The notes beneath the pieces were generated by a model. That model worked only from the letters and a program-made list of their open reading frames with translations. It was not told where the DNA came from and searched no databases. Made by a program: the position numbers and the translations under genes. This document shows positions 1 through 4,942 of a stretch of DNA of 5,300 nucleotides, in pieces (the first letter of the stretch is position 1; each line of letters opens with the position of its first letter). Location: NCBI GenBank assembly GCA_029884515.1, contig JAOUHR010000175.1, forward strand, positions 1 to 5,300. The letters are read 5' to 3'. Source of the stretch: Gemmatimonadota bacterium (GTDB lineage: Bacteria > Gemmatimonadota > Gemmatimonadetes > Gemmatimonadales > Gemmatimonadaceae).

Positions 1-1842
1 GGCACGCCGCACTACATGAGTCCCGAGCAGGCGGCGGGGACGCACGCGGTGGACACCCGGTCGGACCAGTACGCGCTCGGCGCCACGGCCTACGAGATGC
101 TCGCCGGCGAGCCGCCGCACACCGGCCCCACCACGCAGGCGATCGTCGCGCGCCTGATGACGGAACGGCCGCGCGACATCCGCGCCACGCGCCCCGCCGT
201 GCCGCGCGGCGTGGACACGGCGATCCACCGGGCGCTCGAGAAGTCGCCGGCCGACCGCCACGCGAGCTGTGGGGCGTTCGCGGCAGCGCTCGCGAACGGC
301 GTGAGCGAGCCGCGCCGCAGCCGCGGCCCGCTCCTCGCGCTGGTCGCTGCTGCCGTGGTCGTCGCGGTCGGCGCCGGCATCGCACTCACGCGGCGCGCGC
401 CATCAGGGGCGGCCGCCGGCGGCGACGGGCGGTCGCTCGCCGTGCTCCCCTTCACGTCGGTGGGCGGCGACACCGCCAACGGCTACTTCGCCGCGGGCAT
501 CGCGGACGAGCTCACCAGCGCACTCATGCAGATCCCGGGGCTCCGGCTCGCGGGGCGCGCCTCGGCCGCGCGCGTGAAGCAGCAGGGGAGCGCGGCGCGC
601 GAGATCGGGAAGGCGCTCGACGTCGCGGCGGTGCTCGACGGCTCCGTGCGGCGCGCGGGCGACCGCATCCGCGTCTCGGCCGAGCTCACGAGCGCCGGCG
701 ATGGGCGCGTGCTGTGGAGCCAGACGTACGAGCGCGCCCTCGCCGACGTCTTCGCCGTGCAGGACGACATCACCCGGGAGATCGTCGCGGCGCTGCAGGT
801 GCGGCTGGCCTCGCCGGGCGGCGCCGGCGCGATGGGCGCGCGGGGCGGCACCACCAACCTCGAGGCCTACGATCTCTACCTGCGCGCGCTCCCCGGCTAT
901 CGCTCGCGCGACGAGGGGCTGCTCGAGGCGGAGCGGAACCTGATGCAGGCCGTCGCGATCGATCCGCGCTACGCGCGGGCGTACGCGCTGCTCGCCTCCG
1001 TGCGGCTGGTGCAGCCCTACTACGGCGCCGTGCGCGCGCGCGACGTGGCCCCGCGCGCGCTGGCCGCGGCGCAGCGGGCGGTCGCCCTCGACGACTCGCT
1101 CGCCGAGGGGCACATGGCGATGGGGCACGCGCACGAGGAATCGGGCGCGTGGCAGGACGCCGCGCGTGAGTACGAGCGCGCGGTCGCCCTCGATCCGCAG
1201 TCGGCGGACTCGCGCTACCGGCTCGGTGAGCTCCACTTCCGGCTGGGGCGCGCGCAGGAGTCGCTGGCCCACCTGGAGGCCGCGCGCCGGCTCGATCCGC
1301 TCTATTCGCAGAACAACGCCTACCTCAGCCTGGTGCTCGCGCTGGTCGGCCGGTTCGATGAGGCCATCGCCGTGGGGCAGGGCGCGCTCGCGCTCGACCC
1401 GGACCATGTCTCGCTGCTGGGCTGGCTCGCGCGGGCGCTCGACCTGGCGGGTCGTCCCGCCGAGGCCGCGGCGCAGGCGCGGTCGATGCTCAGGCTCGAC
1501 CTGACTCCCCCCCGGATCGGCGTGGCCGCGGTGGTCCTCGGCCACTCGGGTGCACGCGACGAGGCACGGGCGCTGCTGCGCCGGATCGAGGCGCTGCCGC
1601 CGGATGCGGAGGGACGCGACGTGGGCCTGGTGTTCGGGCACCTGGGCGTCGGCGACCTCGACGGCGCGCTGGGTGCCCTCGAGGTGGCGGTGCGCGCCGA
1701 TCCGCAGCGGCTCGCGGCGTACGGGATGATCGGCAAGGAGTACGACCCCCTGCGCGCCGATCCCCGGTTCGCGGCGGTGCTGCGGCGGCTGGATCTCGAC
1801 GTCGCGCGGCTCACGCTGCCGGATGGGGGGCGGTCGCGGTAG
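1..1842 (+). CDS. Transmembrane Ser/Thr protein kinase (C-terminal part) with FlgO/TolB-N-like domain and TPR repeats
   Basis: The reading frame is open from base 1, so the gene starts upstream; 613 residues are visible, ending at TAG. Residues 1-10 (GTPHYMSPEQ) are the end of a Hanks-type kinase activation segment (subdomain VIII). RSDQYALGATAYEML follows as subdomain IX (Asp and Gly of D-x-x-x-x-G), and an Arg near residue 86 (ADRHASC) fits subdomain XI. The ATP loop and catalytic HRD/DFG lie outside the window. Residues about 109-129 form one hydrophobic transmembrane helix after a basic stretch. Residues about 145-270 (SLAVLPFTS, FAAGIADELTSAL, VLDGSVRRAGDRIRVSAEL, VFAVQDDITREIVAAL) match the FlgO/TolB-N-like unit found before TPRs in kinase and adenylate-cyclase-like sensors. 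Residues about 285-600 hold degenerate TPRs (for example AAREYERAVALDPQSADSRYRLG). The kinase should be cytoplasmic and the TPR part extracytoplasmic, presumably sensing or scaffolding; substrate unknown. The gene is convergent with the TA island, 21 bases away. Confidence 0.93.
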   Translation, partial: GTPHYMSPEQAAGTHAVDTRSDQYALGATAYEMLAGEPPHTGPTTQAIVARLMTERPRDIRATRPAVPRGVDTAIHRALEKSPADRHASCGAFAAALANGVSEPRRSRGPLLALVAAAVVVAVGAGIALTRRAPSGAAAGGDGRSLAVLPFTSVGGDTANGYFAAGIADELTSALMQIPGLRLAGRASAARVKQQGSAAREIGKALDVAAVLDGSVRRAGDRIRVSAELTSAGDGRVLWSQTYERALADVFAVQDDITREIVAALQVRLASPGGAGAMGARGGTTNLEAYDLYLRALPGYRSRDEGLLEAERNLMQAVAIDPRYARAYALLASVRLVQPYYGAVRARDVAPRALAAAQRAVALDDSLAEGHMAMGHAHEESGAWQDAAREYERAVALDPQSADSRYRLGELHFRLGRAQESLAHLEAARRLDPLYSQNNAYLSLVLALVGRFDEAIAVGQGALALDPDHVSLLGWLARALDLAGRPAEAAAQARSMLRLDLTPPRIGVAAVVLGHSGARDEARALLRRIEALPPDAEGRDVGLVFGHLGVGDLDGALGALEVAVRADPQRLAAYGMIGKEYDPLRADPRFAAVLRRLDLDVARLTLPDGGRSR

Positions 1843-1863
1843 GCGCTTCGCAGCTAGCAGCGC

Positions 1864-2175
1864 TCAGCCCACCTGTGCGGCCGGTCCGAAGCTCAATTCG
1901 AACTCGACCCCGAGTCGGCCGAGCATCTTGACCAGGGCATCGATGCTGAGGCGGTCGATCCGGCTGCGGAGGACATCGTTCACTCGCCGCTGTGAGACCC
2001 CGAGAATCTTCGCAGCCCGCGCGGGCGAGTAGCGGCGCTCCCTGAGCAGCTGTTGCAGATCCTTCGTCAAGTTCGAACGAATCAGCAGCGTCGCGGCTTG
2101 CTCGGGAAGGAAGCCGATGTCGAGGAAGATGTTGCTCGAGCTTGTGTGCGACTCGACGTCTTTGGAAGAGGTCAT
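1864..2175 (-). CDS. XRE-family HTH antitoxin/regulator (HigA-like, HTH_37/COG5606 type), second paralogue
   Basis: This 103-residue protein is homologous to the one at 3241-3543; by eye about half of aligned residues are identical. Shared blocks are NIF-D-GF-PE-AA, the helix-turn-helix AA-ILGVSQ-RV-D (residues about 49-72) and R-DR-SID-LV-ML-RLG. Family knowledge: such proteins are DNA-binding antitoxins of HigBA-like modules, normally next to a Gp49-like HigB toxin. Here the preceding gene is a ParE/RelE-type toxin instead, so this copy may be an orphan, may serve as operon repressor, or may have been recruited. I chose ATG at 2175 because family members start shortly before the NIF-D-G block. 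A TTG at 2211 would add 12 residues and shorten the gap to the toxin from 54 to 18 bases. No good Shine-Dalgarno supports either. It is the last gene of the - strand block and ends tail-to-tail with the kinase gene. Confidence 0.88.
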   Translation of the reverse strand: MTSSKDVESHTSSSNIFLDIGFLPEQAATLLIRSNLTKDLQQLLRERRYSPARAAKILGVSQRRVNDVLRSRIDRLSIDALVKMLGRLGVEFELSFGPAAQVG

Positions 2176-2219
2176 GGCGCCAATGAGTGGACTCCGTCGC
2201 GATTCGCGCAATACCGGAG

Positions 2220-2240
2220 CGCGTGCCCATCAGGCACGCG
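2220..2240 (-). repeat. 8-bp perfect hairpin spanning the ParE-like toxin stop codon
   Basis: CGCGTGCC (2220-2227) and GGCACGCG (2233-2240) are exact inverted repeats with a five-base loop. The TGA stop of the ParE-like toxin lies at the loop/stem junction on the - strand. No T-run follows, so it is unlikely to be a full intrinsic terminator. It could partly attenuate or stabilise the message between toxin and downstream XRE gene. Function is inference only. Confidence 0.4.
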
Positions 2241-2526
2241 ATCGCCACGCGCGAGGGTTCCGACGTCCGTGCAGGCATCCGCGAATCTCGAGCGTGGATT
2301 CGGTGATCCGGTAGTAGACCGCGTAGGTGAACCCGCGCAGGGAGACCCGTCGCAGGTCCTTGTGCACCATCGGTCCTGCCTCGGGAAACTCCGTGATGAA
2401 CACCAGCGCCAGTTCCAGCGCGCCGAGGAAGCGTCTGCTTCGACGCGGTGACCGGGCATCGTACCATTGATGGATGCGGGCGATGTCGATGTCGGCTTCC
2501 GCAGTGAACCGAAGTGCGCGCCTCAC
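2230..2526 (-). CDS. ParE/RelE-type toxin (plasmid-stabilisation family)
   Basis: This 98-residue protein has the usual length and layout of the RelE/ParE superfamily. It shows an N-terminal strand and helix (MRRALRFTAEADIDIARIHQWYD), then the central EFPEAGPMV segment, the core RRVSLRGFTYAVYYRI (residues about 59-74), and a C-terminal H-GRRNPRAW motif (residues about 86-94). Family knowledge: members either poison gyrase (ParE) or cleave mRNA on the ribosome (RelE); motifs visible here do not decide between them, though the H-RR-P-W tail is usual in the ParE/plasmid-stabilisation group. I chose GTG at 2526 because it gives the canonical N-terminus and a GTGA overlap with the stop of the antitoxin at 2523-2741. 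A purine-rich GGAAGAG lies immediately upstream, rather close for a Shine-Dalgarno. A GTG at 2562 would give 110 residues and a 40-base overlap. Translational coupling to the upstream antitoxin is likely. Confidence 0.9.
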   Translation of the reverse strand: MRRALRFTAEADIDIARIHQWYDARSPRRSRRFLGALELALVFITEFPEAGPMVHKDLRRVSLRGFTYAVYYRITESTLEIRGCLHGRRNPRAWRSRA

Positions 2527-2741
2527 CTCTTCCGGTTCAGTCCTTCCTTCACCTGATCCCACGTGAGCGTCGCCTGCTCGGCCGGGTCCGCCAGCCGACG
2601 ATCGAGCTCCGCGATGTGCCAGTCCGGAACGGGCACGTCGGATTCGTTCGCCGCGAGGCTGTCCCAGATCTGCTCGAGGAGACGCATACGCTCCTCGGCG
2701 GGCAGCGCGAGGATCTGCTGCAGCAGGGCATCGGAACTCAT
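2523..2741 (-). CDS. Addiction module component antitoxin (CHP02574/COG family), partner of the ParE-like toxin
   Basis: This 72-residue protein matches the short acidic-helical 'putative addiction module component' family in length and order: LLQQILALPAEERMRLLEQIWDSL (residues about 6-29), a proline hinge V-PVPDW (36-41), ELDRRLAD (45-52) and a C-terminal W-QVKEGL helix (61-68). Family knowledge: these are antitoxins cotranscribed directly upstream of ParE/RelE-like toxins, binding the toxin through the C-terminal part; they lack an obvious DNA-binding domain. The stop codon overlaps the toxin GTG by four bases. I chose ATG at 2741 because MSSDALLQ is the normal family N-terminus; an in-frame ATG at 2765 would add eight residues. 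No clear Shine-Dalgarno precedes either. The tail WDQVKEGL resembles the W-IFREEL tail of the longer paralogue at 2872-3213. Confidence 0.9.
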   Translation of the reverse strand: MSSDALLQQILALPAEERMRLLEQIWDSLAANESDVPVPDWHIAELDRRLADPAEQATLTWDQVKEGLNRKR

Positions 2742-2871
2742 GGAGTGAAGGTGTGGCGAAGCCATGAGCGCGACAAGACCCCGGGGAGGTGAGGCTGAGA
2801 GTTCGTGATACGATGTCTGCGGGAACGAACGGCGCATCGCCGTGCTCCCGCCACCGTCACCGATCCTTTCG
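2742..2871. other. 130-base intergenic gap inside the TA island
   Basis: No toxin gene fits between the two addiction-module antitoxins, and I see no convincing promoter. A spaced inverted repeat GTTCGT (2801-2806) / ACGAAC (2825-2830) is present and could be an operator half-site pair, but six-base matches separated by 18 bases are weak evidence. The frame of the downstream antitoxin stays open through this stretch, but the extra residues do not resemble its family. Confidence 0.4.
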
Positions 2872-3213
2872 CTACCGCAACCGTTCGCGCAGTTCCTCCC
2901 GGAATATCTCCCACGGTATGCCTTCGTCCGGGTTCGCGTCCGCCTCAGCCAGACGACGATCGAGCTCCTCGACGAGCCAATCGGGCGTGGGGATGTCGTC
3001 CGGAGATGCGCTGATGGTCTCCCACAAGTCCATCGCGAGATCGATCCGCGCATCCCTGGGCAGCCGAAGGGCTTCCTGAAGCAGAGGGTCCAGGGTCGCG
3101 TAGTGAGCCCTGATCTTCTCAGCCACCACGGGATCGAGACTCTCCCAGAGCGCGTCCACGAGGTCGATGCGCTCGTCGACGGAGAATCGTAGGAGCTCCG
3201 CGGCACCGATCAC
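2872..3213 (-). CDS. Addiction module component antitoxin with duplicated N-terminal helical unit; no adjacent toxin of its own
   Basis: This 113-residue protein is about 40 residues longer than the family norm. Residues about 44-112 form a complete domain: LLQEALRLPRDARIDLAMDLWETI, then IPTPDW (74-79), ELDRRLAE and IPWEIFREEL. Residues about 5-27 (AELLRFSVDERIDLVDALWESL) repeat the first helical unit: both copies share LR, D-RIDL and LWE. The repeat lacks its own PDW/ELDRR half. It is therefore a partial tandem domain duplication. The start is GTG at 3213, the only one that includes the whole first repeat; no Shine-Dalgarno is evident. It follows the XRE antitoxin by 27 bases, so cotranscription is likely. 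Family antitoxins normally precede a RelE/ParE toxin, but here 130 non-coding bases and then a second antitoxin follow. It may be an orphan whose toxin was lost, or a second neutraliser for the ParE-like toxin downstream. Confidence 0.88.
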   Translation of the reverse strand: MIGAAELLRFSVDERIDLVDALWESLDPVVAEKIRAHYATLDPLLQEALRLPRDARIDLAMDLWETISASPDDIPTPDWLVEELDRRLAEADANPDEGIPWEIFREELRERLR

Positions 3214-3240
3214 GTGTCAAGTATTGGTGCCGCTCAGAGT

Positions 3241-3543
3241 TCACGCAATCTTCGGCGCGCGCTTGGTCTTCACCTCGACGGTAATACCGAGGCGTGCCAG
3301 CATCCTGACCAGCATGTCAATGCTGAAACGGTCGAGCTTCCTGCGGTACAGGTCGCTCACCCTCGGTTGGGAGACGCCAAGGATCTCGGCCGCGCACTTC
3401 TGCGTGAGACTCCGCTCCGCGAGGGCGCTCCGGATGTGGATCATCAGGGTCGACCGAATGAACAGATGCGCCGCTTCCTCCGGCGGGAATCCGAGGTCCG
3501 CGAAGATGTTCCCGGATCCACGGGTCGAGTCGAGCTTCTTCAT
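3241..3543 (-). CDS. XRE-family HTH antitoxin (HigA-like, HTH_37/COG5606 type)
   Basis: This 100-residue protein carries the NIFADLGFPPEEA block (residues 12-24), a helical linker, and a helix-turn-helix at about 45-68 (LTQKCAAEILGVSQPRVSDL), followed by R-LDRFSIDMLVRMLARLG. Family knowledge: these are antitoxins and autorepressors of HigBA-type modules in which the toxin gene comes first. The ATG at 3543 overlaps the toxin stop as ATGA, so translation is probably coupled. The C-terminus is basic (KTKRAPKIA). It is the paralogue of the protein at 1864-2175. This copy sits beside its expected HigB-type partner, so I take it as the ancestral arrangement of the pair. Confidence 0.92.
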   Translation of the reverse strand: MKKLDSTRGSGNIFADLGFPPEEAAHLFIRSTLMIHIRSALAERSLTQKCAAEILGVSQPRVSDLYRRKLDRFSIDMLVRMLARLGITVEVKTKRAPKIA

Positions 3544-3863
3544 TCATCCTCTCTGGTTGAGCGCCCTATCGTCCCGAGTCGCGCTCGCGCGACGGCCAAG
3601 TCGTGTGTTGGCGACTTGCGTGATTTCTTCTCGAAGGCGTGCAGCACATAGACGCACTCAACGCGACTCGCGATGTACAGCAGTCGATAGGCACCACCGG
3701 CGCGCACGCGCATCTCGATCACTCCCGGACCAACGGATGGCATCGGCCTCCAGCTACGCGGCTGCGCGCCCCACTGAACGTTGAGCAAGTCGTCGCCGAG
3801 CGCTTTCTGTGCCGGGCCGGGCAATTCACGGAGATCCTTGAGTGAGCCGCCCAGGAATTCCAC
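3540..3863 (-). CDS. HigB-type toxin, phage Gp49-like family (PF05973 type)
   Basis: This is a 107-residue RelE-superfamily toxin. Recognisable blocks are EFLGGSLKDLRELPGPAQ at the N-terminus, PMPSVGPGVIEMRVR (residues about 44-58), the core strand YRLLYIA, and the family signature VYVLHAFEKKSRKSP near residues 70-85, then DLAVARARL. Family knowledge: such toxins cleave mRNA, often on the ribosome, and are neutralised by the downstream XRE antitoxin, which overlaps here by ATGA. The start is uncertain: no ATG exists in frame. GTG at 3863 gives the usual length and lies about 13 bases after the expected transcription start of the promoter at 3911-3883. TTG at 3911 (123 residues) would coincide with the -35 box. 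TTG at 3977 is less likely still. Neither near start has a Shine-Dalgarno, so the toxin may be poorly translated or nearly leaderless. Confidence 0.88.
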   Translation of the reverse strand: MEFLGGSLKDLRELPGPAQKALGDDLLNVQWGAQPRSWRPMPSVGPGVIEMRVRAGGAYRLLYIASRVECVYVLHAFEKKSRKSPTHDLAVARARLGTIGRSTREDE

Positions 3864-3882
3864 CGGTTTTGGTGCGGAACGT

Positions 3883-3911
3883 ACTATATCGTTTCTTGTA
3901 TAATCGCGCAA
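3883..3911 (-). promoter_or_regulatory. Sigma-70-like promoter of the second TA block
   Basis: On the - strand TTGCGC (3911-3906) and TATAGT (3888-3883) are separated by exactly 17 bases, inside a locally A+T-rich stretch in otherwise GC-rich DNA. Transcription would start near 3876 and read into the HigB-type toxin. The -35 matches the consensus at four of six positions, the -10 at five of six. Direction, spacing and position all fit; strength is inferred. Confidence 0.6.
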
Positions 3912-4001
3912 TGATGGCTCGCCGCCGAGGTGGCGGCCGCGAACGACTGCGGCCGAGCATCGAACACTCGGCCGCAAACAGAAATCACTCCCACACGAAC
4001 A

Positions 4002-4034
4002 ACGCCCCCCGGCGCGAAATGCGCCGGGGGGCGT
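4002..4034 (-). terminator. Strong GC hairpin, probable intrinsic terminator of the HigB2/HigA2-like pair
   Basis: ACGCCCCCCGGCGC (4002-4015) and GCGCCGGGGGGCGT (4021-4034) are perfect 14-base inverted repeats with a five-base loop. The hairpin begins 36 bases after the antitoxin stop at 4071. On the - strand it is followed by TGTTCGTGT, a weak T tract; on the + strand no T tract follows. It separates the two TA transcription blocks. Confidence 0.7.
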
Positions 4035-4070
4035 GAACGCGCGATGGGTCGCGCTATCGGAAGCAGCTGC

Positions 4071-4385
4071 TCATCGTCCCCCGACCAATCCGCCGAACAC
4101 CGCACGCGGATGCCGACGCCCGACCTCGAGCAACCGCGCCGCCGCACCGTCCGGCGTCCGGCGATCCGCTTCCCATGCCTGGACGAGCCGTGTGCTCACG
4201 TTGAGGAAGCGCGCGAACACGGCCTGCGACGCGTTGAGCGCCAGGCGCATGTGCCGAACTTCCGTGGCGGAGAGTGGCGGCGGCGGGGGCGGCACCACGG
4301 TCGTGCGCAACTCCCGCTCCCCGCGCGCGTGCTCGAGCGCCTCGTGCGCGGAACTCATCAGTTCATCGAACATCGCCTTCTTCAT
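4071..4385 (-). CDS. higA: HigA2-like XRE antitoxin
   Basis: This 104-residue protein has the length and two-part layout that I recall for the Vibrio cholerae HigA2 antitoxin. An N-terminal toxin-binding segment (MFDELMSSAHEALEHARG, residues 5-22) is followed by a flexible linker and an XRE helix-turn-helix domain (residues about 40-95: VRHMRLALNASQAVFARFLNVS, then VQAWEADRRTPDGAAARLLEV). The last part, RRHPRAVF, also fits the family. Family knowledge: it binds HigB toxin and represses its own operon. The ATG at 4385 overlaps the toxin stop as ATGA. A run of six consecutive prolines (residues 32-37) in the linker is unusual and could slow translation or depend on EF-P. It ends the first TA block; a strong hairpin follows 36 bases downstream. 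Confidence 0.9.
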   Translation of the reverse strand: MKKAMFDELMSSAHEALEHARGERELRTTVVPPPPPPLSATEVRHMRLALNASQAVFARFLNVSTRLVQAWEADRRTPDGAAARLLEVGRRHPRAVFGGLVGGR

Positions 4386-4750
4386 CGCCCGCCTCCTCGC
4401 TCAGATCCTATGAGGTCGCATTCCGCGATGATCGCCTCGACGACAGACTTCAGCGCTCGCTTCTGTTGCGGTGTGAGGGTCGACTGTTCCTGCTTGCCGT
4501 AGACAAAGAGCAGATAGATCACCGCCGCCCGCGGGACGTAGAGATAATGGACGCGTGCGCCGCCGCGCTTGCCGCGACCATGCGCCCGATCGGCGAGACG
4601 GATCTTCCGGCAGCCGCCGGTCCCGGAGTCGAGGGCTCCGACGAGCGGCTCCCGCAGCAGCTCACGCTGCAGTCCGTCCAGCGCGTCCTCGAGGCCGAGC
4701 CGCGAGATCCGACGCGTGAACACGAGTGTCTCGACGAAACTCAGCCGCAC
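4382..4750 (-). CDS. higB: HigB2-like RelE-family mRNA-interferase toxin
   Basis: This 122-residue protein matches the HigB2-type RelE family. It has SFVETLVFTRR at the N-terminus (the family start pattern FVE...F), LQRELLREPLVGAL (residues 27-40), GTGGCRKIRLAD (43-54), the basic loop GRGKRGGARV (58-67), a core strand YLLFVYGKQEQS (79-90) and the C-terminal LTPQQKRALKSVVEAI helix. Family knowledge: such toxins cleave ribosome-bound mRNA; Arg/Lys residues of the GKRGG-R and C-terminal regions are important. The GTG at 4750 is the first possible start in frame and gives the expected N-terminus. About a dozen extra C-terminal residues (CDLIGSERGGGR) exceed the usual length, perhaps because the reading frame was extended into the antitoxin overlap. 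A putative operator-promoter lies upstream at 4776-4796. Confidence 0.92.
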   Translation of the reverse strand: MRLSFVETLVFTRRISRLGLEDALDGLQRELLREPLVGALDSGTGGCRKIRLADRAHGRGKRGGARVHYLYVPRAAVIYLLFVYGKQEQSTLTPQQKRALKSVVEAIIAECDLIGSERGGGR

Positions 4751-4775
4751 GAGTCGCCGGACCCATGCCGTATAT

Positions 4776-4796
4776 GTATGCTACTCTGTAGTATAG
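4776..4796 (-). promoter_or_regulatory. Imperfect palindrome overlapping the -10 region of the HigB2/HigA2-like operon: putative autoregulatory operator
   Basis: GTATGCTAC (4776-4784) and GTAGTATAG (4788-4796) form a 9-3-9 inverted repeat with seven of nine positions matched. On the - strand it contains TATACT (4795-4790), a five-of-six match to a -10 box, placing the start near 4783 and a leader of about 33 bases before GTG 4750. No convincing -35 box is seen. Overlap of palindrome and -10 fits repression by the antitoxin; this is inference. Confidence 0.5.
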
Positions 4797-4802
4797 AAAG
4801 CA

Positions 4803-4826
4803 AGCTCCACCATGCACGATGGAGCT
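4803..4826. repeat. 7-bp inverted repeat (stem-loop) between the divergent operons
   Basis: AGCTCCA (4803-4809) and TGGAGCT (4820-4826) are exact inverted repeats around a ten-base loop. It lies between the divergent starts of the HigB2-like operon and the BNR protein gene. No T tract marks it as a terminator for either strand. It may be a second operator or simply a chance stem. Confidence 0.35.
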
Positions 4827-4942
4827 CCGGCTTCCGTCATCGAAGGCGCGCCAGCGGCGGCCTCCGCCTGCTGGCACAAATCCATGCTGGACATCCCCCG
4901 CCCCCGGTGAGATTCTCTGGCATCACTCGCCCAGGTATTACC

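Noticed and set aside
403..1641. Long 412-codon open frame on the - strand opposite the kinase gene
   Set aside because: It is Arg/Pro/His-rich, has no recognisable domain, and lies antisense to a clearly coding TPR/kinase frame; long antisense frames are expected in very GC-rich genes.
1843..1863. GCGCT/AGCGC inverted repeat between the convergent genes as a bidirectional terminator
   Set aside because: A five-base stem with an 11-base loop and no T tract is too weak to support a terminator.
2801..2830. GTTCGT/ACGAAC spaced inverted repeat as operator, with TATCAC as a - strand -10 box before the ParE-like module
   Set aside because: Six-base arms 18 bases apart are weak, and no -35 box falls at 16-18 bases from TATCAC; kept only as a note on the gap.
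2742..3206. In-frame N-terminal extension of the addiction-module antitoxin (up to 227 residues)
   Set aside because: The added residues are Ser/Arg/Thr-rich, unlike the family, and most of them are a frame-shifted reading of the true antitoxin gene at 2872-3213.
3899..3904. Perfect TATAAT on the + strand, followed by ATGATG at 3911
   Set aside because: No -35 box lies at suitable distance, and the + strand frame after it (to 4036) is a low-complexity Arg-rich peptide running into the terminator hairpin. The same A+T-rich stretch is better explained by the - strand promoter.
4662..4877. 71-codon - strand open frame starting upstream of the HigB2-like toxin
   Set aside because: It overlaps the well-supported toxin frame, has no family resemblance, and crosses the putative operator-promoter.
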